The notes below the pieces were generated by a model. It was given only the letters and a program-made list of their open reading frames with translations. It was not told the DNA's origin and made no database searches. Below, one piece after another: positions 24,926-33,209 of a stretch of DNA of 57,857 bases. The position numbers were made by a program, and so were the translations under genes. Source of the DNA: an uncultured Oscillospiraceae bacterium (GTDB lineage: Bacteria; Bacillota; Clostridia; Oscillospirales; Acutalibacteraceae); NCBI GenBank assembly GCA_900539855.1, contig UQDO01000009.1:1-57857 (forward strand), read 5' to 3'. The stretch's first letter is position 1, and each line of letters begins with the position of its first letter.

Positions 24926-24931
24926 TATAAT
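24903..24931 (+). promoter_or_regulatory. Sigma-A promoter of guaA
   Basis: TAGACA, 17 bp, TATAAT, about 40 bp upstream of the guaA start. The spacer overlaps the 3' arm of the glmS terminator. No purine riboswitch is visible in the short leader. Confidence 0.65.
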
Positions 24932-24971
24932 AATATAGTTCTCAAAATTTGATATCGGAGGTCATTCCTAT

Positions 24972-26498
24972 ATGGAAAAGGTTCTTGTGCTGGATTTCGG
25001 CGGACAGTATAATCAGCTGATCGCAAGACGCGTGCGCGAATGCTGCGTTTATTCGGAAATACGCCCCTATACGGCGCCCATTGAAGAAATAAAAGCGGCA
25101 GGATATAAAGGTATAATACTTACCGGAGGTCCAAAAAGCGTATACGGCGAAAATGCCTGTCTTTATTCAAAGGAGCTGTTTGAGCTCGGCATACCTGTGC
25201 TGGGCATCTGCTACGGCGCTCAGCTCATGACATTCATGCTTGGCGGCAAGGTCGAAGCCGGCAACAGCGAATACGGCAAGGTAAGCCTCACGGTCGACGG
25301 CTCGAGCAAGCTGTTCGGCGACATGCCGGCGCATACCACCTGCTGGATGAGCCATACCGATTATATAAATCAGATACCGCTCGGCTTCAGGATAAGCGGC
25401 AGGACCGAGGGCTGCCCCGTAGCCGCCATGGAGGATATGAGCCGCAGGCTCTACGCCGTACAGTTCCACCCCGAGGTCATGCATACTCCGCTCGGCTCAA
25501 AGATGATCAGAAACTTCCTGTTTGAGGTCTGCGGATGTAACGGCGACTGGACCATGTCGTCATTTACCGAGCGCACGGTCGCTTCGCTCAAGGAGCGCAT
25601 AGGCGACAAGCGTGTGCTCTGCGCGCTGTCGGGCGGCGTTGACTCGTCGGTCGCGGCACTGCTGCTGCACAAGGCTGTGGGCGATAAGCTGACCTGCATT
25701 TTTGTCGATCACGGACTTCTCCGCAAAAACGAGGCAAAGCAGGTTGTGGAGCTTTTCGGTGGAAAATATGATATAGATCTCAAAGCGGTCGACGCAAGCG
25801 AACAGTTTTTGTCAAAGCTCGCCGGCGTTACCGAGCCCGAGCACAAGCGCAAGATAATAGGCGAGGAATTTATAAGGGTGTTCGAAGCGGAAGCCAAGAA
25901 AATAGGCAAGGTGGACTACCTTGTTCAGGGCACGATATACCCGGATGTCATCGAGAGCGGCGTGGGCGACGCGGCTGTTATCAAGAGCCACCACAACGTC
26001 GGCGGACTGCCCGACCACGTTGATTTTGACGAGATAATCGAACCGCTGCGCGACCTGTTCAAGGACGAGGTCAGAAAGGTCGGTCTCGAACTCGGCATGC
26101 CGGAAAACATGGTCTACCGCCAGCCATTCCCGGGACCGGGACTGGGCGTCAGGATAATCGGCGCCATAACGCCCGAGAAGATAGCGCTTCTTCAGGATGC
26201 GGACGCGATATTCCGTGACGAATGTGCCAAAGCAGGCATAGACCGCGATCTGAGCCAGTACTTTGCCGTGCTGACCGACATGAGAAGCGTCGGCGTCATG
26301 GGCGACGGTAGGACCTATGATTACACTATAGCGCTGCGTGCCGTCACAACAGCCGATTTCATGACGGCTGACTGGGCACGCATCCCGTACGATGTGCTCG
26401 ACTCTGCGTCGCGCCGCATAGTAAACGAGGTAAAAGGCGTCAACCGCATCGTCTACGATATCACCTCCAAACCCCCGGCAACTATTGAGTGGGAGTAA
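24972..26498 (+). CDS. guaA: GMP synthase (glutamine-hydrolysing)
   Basis: Protein of 508 residues. The class I glutaminase domain (nucleophile Cys in GICYGAQ near residue 78, and FHPEV near 165) is followed by the ATP-pyrophosphatase domain (ALSGGVDSSVA near 217) and the dimerisation domain ending ITSKPPATIEWE. It converts XMP to GMP. GGAGG lies 10 bp before the ATG. The gene is intact although a mobile element is inserted at its 3' end, as expected when the element carries a copy of the last codons. Confidence 0.97.
   Translation: MEKVLVLDFGGQYNQLIARRVRECCVYSEIRPYTAPIEEIKAAGYKGIILTGGPKSVYGENACLYSKELFELGIPVLGICYGAQLMTFMLGGKVEAGNSEYGKVSLTVDGSSKLFGDMPAHTTCWMSHTDYINQIPLGFRISGRTEGCPVAAMEDMSRRLYAVQFHPEVMHTPLGSKMIRNFLFEVCGCNGDWTMSSFTERTVASLKERIGDKRVLCALSGGVDSSVAALLLHKAVGDKLTCIFVDHGLLRKNEAKQVVELFGGKYDIDLKAVDASEQFLSKLAGVTEPEHKRKIIGEEFIRVFEAEAKKIGKVDYLVQGTIYPDVIESGVGDAAVIKSHHNVGGLPDHVDFDEIIEPLRDLFKDEVRKVGLELGMPENMVYRQPFPGPGLGVRIIGAITPEKIALLQDADAIFRDECAKAGIDRDLSQYFAVLTDMRSVGVMGDGRTYDYTIALRAVTTADFMTADWARIPYDVLDSASRRIVNEVKGVNRIVYDITSKPPATIEWE
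26465..26498 (+). other. Probable integration site (left junction) at the 3' end of guaA
   Basis: The last codons and stop of guaA lie 95 bp from the end of a convergent tyrosine integrase gene. The 3' end of guaA is a well-known attachment site for genomic islands and integrative elements in Firmicutes. The matching right junction (a repeat of the guaA tail) was not found in this window, so the core bounds are inferred, not seen. Confidence 0.5.
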
Positions 26499-26507
26499 TC
26501 GCCACTT

Positions 26508-26551
26508 ACCCGAAAACCCTTTATTTTCAAGGGTTTTCGGGTTTCTTTTTT
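26508..26551 (+). terminator. Rho-independent terminator after guaA
   Basis: Stem ACCCGAAAACCCT / AGGGTTTTCGGGT, 9-base loop, followed by TTCTTTTTT. It is either native or supplied by the inserted element. Confidence 0.85.
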
Positions 26552-26557
26552 GCTCCG

Positions 26558-26585
26558 GGTACATGAAAGGTACACGGCGGGTACA
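26558..26585. repeat. Three GGTACA repeats, 11-bp period (possible integrase arm sites)
   Basis: GGTACA occurs at 26558, 26569 and 26580, exactly one helical turn apart; two copies are part of the longer GGGTACAYGAAA. The set lies between guaA and the integrase stop, the place where tyrosine integrases of this type have arm-binding sites. Function is inferred from place and phasing. Confidence 0.55.
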
Positions 26586-26593
26586 CGAAAAAT

Positions 26594-27652
26594 TTATGCG
26601 AAAGCCTCCAAGCGGTCTGCAACTTCCCCGTGTTTTGTCGGGTACAGGTGGGAATAAATCTCCAAAGTTGTCGTTACGCTCTCATGCCCGAGGCGTTCGC
26701 TGATCAGCAGCGGTGCAAAACCGAGTTCAATCAGCAAGCTGGCGTGGCTGTGACGAAGATCGTGCACCCGTATCTCCCGGAGTCCGGTCTTCTTGCAGCC
26801 CCTTTCCATTTCGTGCTTCAAATAATGCTTTGTTACTTCAAACAGTCTATCTGACGGATCGTAGCCGTACAATCTGTCGGCATAATCCTTTACCAAATCG
26901 CAAACGAATTGCGGCAAGGTAATTTTGCGATTGCTTTTTGGCGTCTTTGGGTCAAGGAATAAGTCCTCGCCGTCTATACGCGCATAGTTTTTTGTAATGG
27001 AAACCGTCCGTTCCTCAAAGTCGAAATCGTTCAGGGTCAAAGCTAGCATTTCTCCGGATCGCATTCCTGTCCAGTAAAGCAGATTAAAGATGACCTTGGA
27101 CTGCAGCTTATCACTGACAGCATCAATAAAAATCTTGAATTCGTCCGCTGTCCAGATCTGTTCCAAGCCAGAATTCTTTTTACCGATAGTTCCGCTTTTT
27201 TGTACCGGATTGCTGCCGAGGCCGTAATACTTGACTGCAAAATTGAAAATCGCAGACAACTGGCTGTTCAGAGTTCTCAGATAGGTTGGCTTATAATTCT
27301 TCTGATTGTTCATCAGCTCGGTTTGCCAGCGACGCACATTCATCGGCTGGATCTCATTGACTTTCAAATTCTTGAAATACGGCATAATATGTACCGCAAT
27401 GATGTCCTCTTTCCCTTTGTAGGTAGTCGGTCTGATTCTGGCTTTGCAGTCATCCATATAGATCTCTACCATATCACTAAAAAGCATATCGCAGGAATTT
27501 GATGTCTTGCTCAGAAAATCCAGTTCATACTGCTTGGCCTCTTTTTGCAGGCGAAAACCTTTCTTCTTTTTCTGCTTTTTGGTGCCTGTCCAATCTGTGT
27601 AAACAAATTTACAGTACCATAACCCTGTCTTTTCGTCTTTGTAGGTCGGCAA
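26594..27652 (-). CDS. int: Tyrosine recombinase (site-specific integrase)
   Basis: Protein of about 352 residues. An N-terminal arm-binding domain (about 1-55, with TYKDEKTGLWYCKFVY) and a SAM-like core-binding domain (about 55-155) precede the catalytic domain. Counting from a start at 27661, the catalytic residues are R201 (TGMRSGE), H300/R303 (HDLRHSH), H326 (LGHES) and Y336 (EIYSHLY). It belongs to the Tn916-type integrase family. The start is unusual: a TTG at 27652 has GGAGGTGA at good spacing, while a GTG at 27661 overlaps that site. It integrates and excises the element at guaA. Confidence 0.93.
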   Translation of the reverse strand: MPTYKDEKTGLWYCKFVYTDWTGTKKQKKKKGFRLQKEAKQYELDFLSKTSNSCDMLFSDMVEIYMDDCKARIRPTTYKGKEDIIAVHIMPYFKNLKVNEIQPMNVRRWQTELMNNQKNYKPTYLRTLNSQLSAIFNFAVKYYGLGSNPVQKSGTIGKKNSGLEQIWTADEFKIFIDAVSDKLQSKVIFNLLYWTGMRSGEMLALTLNDFDFEERTVSITKNYARIDGEDLFLDPKTPKSNRKITLPQFVCDLVKDYADRLYGYDPSDRLFEVTKHYLKHEMERGCKKTGLREIRVHDLRHSHASLLIELGFAPLLISERLGHESVTTTLEIYSHLYPTKHGEVADRLEAFA

Positions 27653-27709
27653 TGATTTCACCTCCGATCTGTAAAAGTTTCATCGCCCGGATACGGTTTC
27701 CCTCGTCAC

Positions 27710-27910
27710 TTACAGGTAGGTATTCTCGTAAAAATATTTGGCAGATACCTTGCCCGCCACAGTCAGCTTTCCGGCTTTTTCCAGTTCACTGTTAAGCCGC
27801 TTGATAATGCGGTATGCCGTACTGCGGGAAACACCGAGTAATTCGGCAACATCCGTTGCTGTCAAGTATCTTTTGCTCGTCTGTAATGCTGTCGGTTTGT
27901 ATTCCGCCAT
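27710..27910 (-). CDS. xis: Excisionase-like winged HTH protein
   Basis: Protein of 66 residues. It contains a MerR/excisionase-type HTH: YLTATDVAELLGVSRSTAYRIIKRL. The start at 27910 has AAGGAGG seven bases upstream. It lies directly upstream of int on the same strand with 57 bp between, the usual xis-int order, so it probably directs excision. A minus-strand TATAAT at 27964-27969 without a good -35 is the only promoter candidate, suggesting weak or controlled expression. Confidence 0.75.
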   Translation of the reverse strand: MAEYKPTALQTSKRYLTATDVAELLGVSRSTAYRIIKRLNSELEKAGKLTVAGKVSAKYFYENTYL

Positions 27911-28346
27911 GTTTTCCTCCTTTCTGACAGCCTGCAGCAATGGAGTATCCTTGCGATATTGTCATTATACTACTTTTCGCAAAAGATCCCGTGTGGGGCT
28001 GTCCGCATATATTTATATTTAGTTTGTGTTCAAATTAAAAACGCCTGTCCGCCGGGCCATTTCCTGCGCCCATTTCAGCCGCGTATTGGCAGGCTGCCGC
28101 TATACGGCAATTCTTCTGTGGGCACGCTCCGAATCGATCATCGTGGCATACTGTCCGCAGATCCTGTATAACTCCCGGCGGAAGGATATTCGGTTTTCAA
28201 GGTGCATAAGCGGATAGAGCTTCTTCCTCTATCCGTTCACTAATAAACACGGGGGTATACCCGCCTTTTCTGCAATCAAAATTCAAAAAAGCGAAATTTC
28301 CTTTTCCGTATTGCCACCCGCATAACTATATATAGTTTCTAAATTC
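27911..28346. other. Long non-coding stretch between xis and the element's main promoter
   Basis: No convincing intact gene. Contents seen: the weak -10 for xis (27964-27969); an interrupted minus-strand frame at 28019-28207; a perfect 9-base inverted repeat CGGATAGAG / CTCTATCCG at 28211-28235; a small hairpin CGGGGGTATACCCG near 28250; then AT-rich DNA leading to the promoter at 28347. The region is a plausible control region and could hold a transfer or replication origin, but nothing proves that. Confidence 0.4.
28019..28207 (-). pseudogene. Possible small interrupted reading frame
   Basis: Minus-strand ATG at 28207 opens MHLENRISFRRELYRICG and continues to a TAG at 28100-28102, after which the same frame reads RQPANTRLKWAQEMARR to a TAA at 28019. 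The text looks protein-like on both sides of the TAG. No family is recognised and the ribosome site is poor (AGAGGAAG lies too far upstream). Confidence 0.2.
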
Positions 28347-28375
28347 TTGACAAACACGATATATTGTGCTATACT
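28347..28375 (+). promoter_or_regulatory. Strong sigma-A promoter of the element's DNA-processing operon
   Basis: TTGACA, 17 bp, TATACT. It is the only strong plus-strand promoter seen before the yqaJ-recD2-pcfJ genes, about 290 nt upstream of the first start codon. Confidence 0.8.
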
Positions 28376-28381
28376 TCTTCT

Positions 28382-28516
28382 GTAATTGATTTTTGTGCGT
28401 TGTCCGTAAGGACCAGCAGTACGCTTCTGCATTGCACATATCGTTAAGTTTGCAGTATGTCAGTAGTATAACTGTGCCGTGAGGCCGGTTATGTACTGGC
28501 ATTTTTTATTTTTTAA
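28382..28516 (+). ncRNA. Structured leader RNA ending in an intrinsic terminator
   Basis: From the predicted RNA start, a small hairpin (GTCC GTAA GGAC inside GCGT...ACGC) is followed by a long imperfect stem, GTCAGTAGTATAAC (28459-28472) with GTTATGTACTGGC (28488-28500), then ATTTTTTATTTTTT. The product would be a roughly 130-nt RNA unless read through. It may be an attenuator or a small RNA. No named family was recognised. Confidence 0.55.
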
Positions 28517-28533
28517 GGATATTTATATCCTCT

Positions 28534-28611
28534 GCGAGAATGACACCTGTTCGTAATTCATTACGGACATGAATGCCTGAAAAGGCATCGGCTGTTGTTC
28601 TCGCTTTTTTT
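28534..28611 (+). terminator. Second, multibranched leader terminator
   Basis: GCGAGAA (28534-28540) pairs with TTCTCGC (28598-28604), followed by seven T. Inside are two perfect hairpins: GTTCGTAAT / ATTACGGAC at 28549-28568 and TGCCTGAAAAGGCA at 28574-28587. A three-way junction closed by a stem and a T-run is typical of regulated terminators. Confidence 0.6.
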
Positions 28612-28666
28612 ATGCCCAAAAAGCCTTCGTGCTTTTGGAATACATTTTTAGAAAGGCGGAAATCGA

Positions 28667-28831
28667 ATGAAAAGACGAACCCATCGGCACTCGCACAGAA
28701 GAGTGTCCAGACCTGCTGTGTTCAAGCAGCAGGTAAAAAGAAAGGAGGCAAGAAAGCTTGCAAAGTACCCGCTGAAAACGGTATATGTCTCTCGCACAAG
28801 GCTTTATCAGCCTCAGAATCGAGGTGCATAA
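28667..28831 (+). CDS. Small, highly basic protein (54 residues), unknown
   Basis: ATG with AAAGGCGG upstream. The product begins MKRRTHRHSHRRVSRPAV and is very rich in Arg, Lys and His throughout, so it probably binds nucleic acid. Its stop is 1 bp before the yqaJ ATG, so translation of the two genes should be coupled. The coupling and the ribosome site support it as a real gene even though no family is recognised. It lies just after the second leader terminator and a third hairpin (CCAAAAAGC / GCTTTTGG near 28615-28638). Confidence 0.5.
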   Translation: MKRRTHRHSHRRVSRPAVFKQQVKRKEARKLAKYPLKTVYVSRTRLYQPQNRGA

Positions 28832-28832
28832 T

Positions 28833-29888
28833 ATGCCGAACACAACGAGTACCTACGAACCGCTGGTTTTGGTTGACACGGCAGATCTGCCGGAGGAGGA
28901 ATGGCTGGAATATCGCCGCAGAGGAATCGGCGGAAGTGACGCCGCTGCCATTTTAGGTGTGTCCCCATTTGCGACCGCCCGCGACCTCTACTACGACAAA
29001 CTCAAAGTCGTATCGTATGAGGACGGCGAAAGCAACTGGGTGCAAAAGAAGGTCGGGCATTTGCTTGAGGATCTGGTCGCTGAGATTTTCCATGTGAAAA
29101 CAGGTTTTGAGATCTATCAGGTGAAGAAGATGTTTTATCACCCGGTCTACACCTATATGCTGGCAGACATTGATTACTTCATCCGATTGCCAAACGGCAA
29201 AACGGCGATCCTTGAGATCAAGACCACAAACTACAACGCCAAGGATCATTGGTGGTGCGACGGACAGGAGATCGTTCCCGTCAACTACGAGATCCAGGGC
29301 CGCCATTATATGTGCGTGATGAATATGGATGAGGTGTACTTCTGCTGCCTTTACGGCAATAACGAAAATGAAGTCATCATCCGGCACATTGAGCGTGACC
29401 CGGATTACGAGGCGGAAATGATCGCTCTGGAGGGCAACTTCTGGAACTACCATGTTCTGACACAGACACCGCCGCCGTACACAGAGGACGGTGAGCTGAC
29501 GCTTGAAAGCGTTCGGCGTCACTTCGGCCCTGCCGACGAAAACGCCCCTGAGATCGAGCTGAGTGTGCCGCTGGCAAGCAGTCTGGTGCGCTATACCGAG
29601 CTGCAGGCGGAAAAGTCGGAATTGAACCGTGAGGTCAAGCGGGTCGAAAACGAGATGAAACGGCTGCAAGGGCGCATTGTGGCGGAAATGGGACGAAGCT
29701 GCACGGCTACGGCAAACAGCGGCGGCGTTTCCTATTCCATCAGCTACAAGCCTACGAGAAAGCCCGACATCGGCAAGGAAAATCTGATACGGCTGAAAGC
29801 ACAGCATCCCGATATTTATGAGGATTATGTGACGGTATCGGAAAGCCGCCGCTTCTATGTAAAGCGCAAATTTGACGAGGCGGCATAA
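28833..29888 (+). CDS. yqaJ: YqaJ-family viral recombinase (lambda-exonuclease-like nuclease)
   Basis: Protein of 351 residues. The N-terminal nuclease domain has the family motifs: RRRGIGGSDAAAILG, GHLLEDLVAEIF with the catalytic Glu, and DIDYF followed by AILEIKTTNY with the Asp...ExK core. A predicted coiled segment (about residues 245-290, QAEKSELNREVKRVENEM) follows. Such enzymes are 5'-3' exonucleases that work with an annealing protein in phage-type recombination. The start at 28833 is set by GAGGTG and by the coupled upstream frame. It is part of the element's DNA-processing operon. Confidence 0.88.
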   Translation: MPNTTSTYEPLVLVDTADLPEEEWLEYRRRGIGGSDAAAILGVSPFATARDLYYDKLKVVSYEDGESNWVQKKVGHLLEDLVAEIFHVKTGFEIYQVKKMFYHPVYTYMLADIDYFIRLPNGKTAILEIKTTNYNAKDHWWCDGQEIVPVNYEIQGRHYMCVMNMDEVYFCCLYGNNENEVIIRHIERDPDYEAEMIALEGNFWNYHVLTQTPPPYTEDGELTLESVRRHFGPADENAPEIELSVPLASSLVRYTELQAEKSELNREVKRVENEMKRLQGRIVAEMGRSCTATANSGGVSYSISYKPTRKPDIGKENLIRLKAQHPDIYEDYVTVSESRRFYVKRKFDEAA

Positions 29889-29955
29889 ACGGAAGAAAGG
29901 ATGGTGCAGATGAAAAACGATGCACAGAAAGAAAACGAGAAAGGAGTGGTGAACC

Positions 29956-32202
29956 GTGGGGTATGTCGGGACTTATGACCGGACGATCTTCTATAATCCG
30001 AGCAATAAGTATTGCATTATCAGCGTGAAAACCTCCGACCAAAGCGTACCGCAGCAGGCACGAAGTGCTTACCATCACCGGGACAATATGATCCGGTTTA
30101 TCGCCGTCGGGTATGAATTGCCTCAAACCGATAAGGTGAGCATGATCCTGGACGGCGAATGGGAGAACGGAAAACACGGTGTTCAGCTGCAGGTCGATAA
30201 GTGCGAGGAGATCGTGCCGCAGACCAAAGAGGGCGTATACGGTTATCTTTCCTCCCGGCTGATCAAAGGCGTCGGTGAAAAGACTGCCGCATTGATCGTA
30301 AACCGCTTCGGTGCCGACGCATTGCGTGTGCTGGAAAACGAGCCGGAGCGACTGCTGGAGATTCGAGGAATCACCCCGGATAAGCTGGAGGACATCAAAG
30401 CCTCCTATGCGGAAAGCCGGTGCGTGCGGGATCTGATGATCCTGCTGACCCCATTTAATGTCACGCCGGTAACGGCCATGAAGATTTATGAGCATTTCGG
30501 CTCCCGCAGCGTAGACATTCTGCAAAAGAACCCCTATGAATTGTGCCAGGTATCCGGATTCGGATTTAAGAGAGTCGATGCCATCGTCCGCAAGGGCGAT
30601 CTGCCGCTGAATTCTCCTATGCGGATCCACGGCGCCGTATTTGCGGCATTGGATACGGGGCGCAACGAAAAAGGCCATCTTTTTCTGGAAGAAGATGCGC
30701 TTGCGAAAACGGGTGTGAAGCTGCTCAATGAGAATATTACCGATGGACAGGTCAAGGTCACGCCCGAGGAAGTGGACGCCGTTGTTCAGGATATGATCCT
30801 CAAGGGTGAGATCGTTTCAAGCAACGGCAACATCTATCAGAGCAATGTTTTCGTGCAGGAGGATGAAACCGCCCGGAAAATTGCGGAAATGCTGGCTGTA
30901 CCGCCGGTCACGCTGGATATATCCGAATCACTCGAATATGTCCGCAAAAACCTCGGTCTTGCCCTTTCACAAAGGCAAAGCGAGGCGGTGTATATGGCTT
31001 TTCGCAGTAATCTGTCTATCATCACAGGCTCTCCCGGTACCGGTAAAACCACAGTCTTGCGGGCGATCATAGAGGTCTTTCAGATGCTCTACCCCAAAGG
31101 GAAGATCTTGCTTGCCGCTCCGACCGGACGAGCCAGCCGAAGAATGGCAGAAAGCACGGGTAGAAACGACGCCAAAACGCTGCACAGCCTTTTAGGGCTT
31201 CTGGGCGACAGTGGACCGATCCAAAAGGATAAGCAAAAAGAACCGCTTGACGCCGACCTCATCATCGTGGACGAAAGCTCCATGATCGATATGTGGCTGG
31301 CAAGGCAGTTCTTCAGCCGTGTCCGTATGGGTACGAGAGTTATCCTGGTCGGTGATGTGGACCAGCTGCAAAGCGTGGGTGCCGGTGATGTCTTCCGTGA
31401 GCTGATTGACAGCGGACTTATCCCCGTTACGGTGCTCAACGAGATCTTCCGTCAGAAAAAAGGAAGTCTCATTGCCTATAACGCAAAGCGCATCAATGAG
31501 GCAAATATCGACCTTCAGTACGGCGAAGATTTTCAGTTTGTAAAGTGCCAGACGCAGGAGGAAGCCGCTGACCTTATTTGCAGGATCTTCTGTGAACAGG
31601 TCGCTTTGCACGGAATTGAAAAGGTGCAGATACTCTCCCCGTTCCGTTCGGAAGGGCCGGCTTCGGTCGAGCAGCTTAACGCCGCCATCCGTGAGCTTGT
31701 CAATCCGGCGAGAGATGAGTTTGCCGATCTGAAGGTCGGCAGCCACTACTTCCGTGTGGGCGACAAGGTGATGCAGACGAAAAACAATGCGAAGGCGTCC
31801 AACGGTGACATCGGCTATATTCGCAAAATGGGGCGCAATGCAAAGAATGAAATGGACGTGACGATTGAATTTTCCGGCGACCGCATTGCCGAATACGGTA
31901 TGGAAGAAATGAGCCATATGGAATTGGCTTATGCGACTACCGTGCATAAGGCGATGGGCTCGGAATTTGATATTGTAATCATGCCTATTCTTCGCAGCCA
32001 TTACATTATGCTGAATCGGAACATCGTCTACACGGCGATCACCCGTGCGAAGGAGCAGGTCATCCCGGTCGGTCAGAAGAAAACGCTGATCATGGCGATT
32101 CTCAAAAAGGCCACCGGAAAACGAAATACGCAGCTTGGCGAGCGTATCGGCAAATATCTGAAAGCCTTTACCCGCCAAAATGAATTGAAAAAGGTCAGTT
32201 GA
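29956..32202 (+). CDS. recD2: RecD2-like ATP-dependent 5'-3' DNA helicase
   Basis: Protein of 748 residues starting at GTG with AAAGGAG upstream. The N-terminal OB-like domain and helix-hairpin-helix region (GVGEKTAALIVNRFG and IRGITPDKLEDI) come first. Superfamily 1B motifs follow: Walker A GSPGTGKTT near 357, Walker B IIVDESSMID near 437, GDVDQLQSVGAGDVFRE, and motif VI region YATTVHKAMGSEFD. There is no RecB or RecC partner nearby, as expected for RecD2. It probably unwinds element DNA during repair, replication or transfer. Confidence 0.92.
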   Translation: MGYVGTYDRTIFYNPSNKYCIISVKTSDQSVPQQARSAYHHRDNMIRFIAVGYELPQTDKVSMILDGEWENGKHGVQLQVDKCEEIVPQTKEGVYGYLSSRLIKGVGEKTAALIVNRFGADALRVLENEPERLLEIRGITPDKLEDIKASYAESRCVRDLMILLTPFNVTPVTAMKIYEHFGSRSVDILQKNPYELCQVSGFGFKRVDAIVRKGDLPLNSPMRIHGAVFAALDTGRNEKGHLFLEEDALAKTGVKLLNENITDGQVKVTPEEVDAVVQDMILKGEIVSSNGNIYQSNVFVQEDETARKIAEMLAVPPVTLDISESLEYVRKNLGLALSQRQSEAVYMAFRSNLSIITGSPGTGKTTVLRAIIEVFQMLYPKGKILLAAPTGRASRRMAESTGRNDAKTLHSLLGLLGDSGPIQKDKQKEPLDADLIIVDESSMIDMWLARQFFSRVRMGTRVILVGDVDQLQSVGAGDVFRELIDSGLIPVTVLNEIFRQKKGSLIAYNAKRINEANIDLQYGEDFQFVKCQTQEEAADLICRIFCEQVALHGIEKVQILSPFRSEGPASVEQLNAAIRELVNPARDEFADLKVGSHYFRVGDKVMQTKNNAKASNGDIGYIRKMGRNAKNEMDVTIEFSGDRIAEYGMEEMSHMELAYATTVHKAMGSEFDIVIMPILRSHYIMLNRNIVYTAITRAKEQVIPVGQKKTLIMAILKKATGKRNTQLGERIGKYLKAFTRQNELKKVS

Positions 32203-32267
32203 TACGAAGCGGCTTGCAGAAAAGTGCAGGAGTGCTTCGTGTTTATTTATGAAAGGAGATTTCCCGT

Positions 32268-33173
32268 ATGAATACAAATCAAAGTGCAACGATGTATGAA
32301 TCTGTCCCTGTGGTTTCCGAACTGAACAAGGTGCAGGGCTTTGACCCGCTCAAATTTCTGCGCAGAACGACCAAGGGCGAAAAGGTTCTTGACCTCAAAT
32401 ACAAAAAGCTCTGGTTCCGCCTGAAATATCCGAACGGCAGGATCAAGCTGTCCTCCCTCAAGATTACGGATCAGCTGGCGATCATCGAGGCCCGTGTGTA
32501 TTTCGACAAGAACGACGCACAGCCGAGATCCAGCTTCATTGCCCAAAGAGAGGCGAAAGCCACTCTGGGCGGTCTGTATATTGAGTCGGCGCAGCACGCT
32601 GCCATCGACCAGGCATTATCGGACGCTGGATTTGGCGTGCAGTTTTCTGCTGCCGCACCTGCAGTGAACGCAGAGAAAGCAGCCGAAACCGTCAAAGAGC
32701 AGACGACAGTAGCGGAAACCGCTACGACGGAGCAAGTCACCCCAGCAGCACCGGTTACGGTTGCTGAGGTAGCTACAGAAGTGAACAACGAGCCTGCGCA
32801 GGAAGCCCTGGCTGTTCAGGAAACCGTTGCAGAAGTTCCGACCGCAGAGGTCATGGAACCTTTGGCTCCGGTCACGGAAGAAGCCGAGGGTGAAGAAATT
32901 GAGGAAGAAACCGCCGATACCGATACGGCAGCGCCGACTTATTCTGCGGATATGCCGGTCGATGCGATCTGCTCCATGATGACCTACGAAGAAGCCGGCA
33001 ATGTGATCGTGCCGCTTGGCACCTGCAAGGGCTGGGCAATGTCGCAAGTAGCTGACCGCCGCCCTGCGAGCCTGAAATGGTACATCAACGGCTATTCCGG
33101 CAATGATAACATTCTTCGTGCGGCAGCAACGATTATGCAGGCATCTTTGGATGAAATGCAGAGAGCAAGCTGA
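32268..33173 (+). CDS. Unknown two-domain protein of the element's DNA module
   Basis: Protein of 301 residues; ribosome site AAAGGAG. An N-terminal globular part (about 1-130, FDPLKFLRRTTKGEKVLDLKYKK) is followed by a long Ala/Val/Thr/Glu-rich linker (about 135-225) that becomes strongly acidic. The C-terminal part (about 230-301: PLGTCKGWAMSQVADRRP, then SLKWYING) resembles the small DUF3820-type module found at the end of some exonucleases. I do not recognise the N-terminal domain. Its place between RecD2 and the primase, near YqaJ, suggests a single-strand DNA binding or annealing role; this is inference only. Confidence 0.6.
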   Translation: MNTNQSATMYESVPVVSELNKVQGFDPLKFLRRTTKGEKVLDLKYKKLWFRLKYPNGRIKLSSLKITDQLAIIEARVYFDKNDAQPRSSFIAQREAKATLGGLYIESAQHAAIDQALSDAGFGVQFSAAAPAVNAEKAAETVKEQTTVAETATTEQVTPAAPVTVAEVATEVNNEPAQEALAVQETVAEVPTAEVMEPLAPVTEEAEGEEIEEETADTDTAAPTYSADMPVDAICSMMTYEEAGNVIVPLGTCKGWAMSQVADRRPASLKWYINGYSGNDNILRAAATIMQASLDEMQRAS

Positions 33174-33209
33174 CTTTCACCGATATTTCTTTAGAAAGGA
33201 GGCTTGTTC

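Noticed and set aside
28573..28956. 127-codon plus-strand frame across the start of yqaJ
   Set aside because: It overlaps the second leader terminator and two better-supported frames (28667-28831 and yqaJ), and its text has no protein-like pattern.
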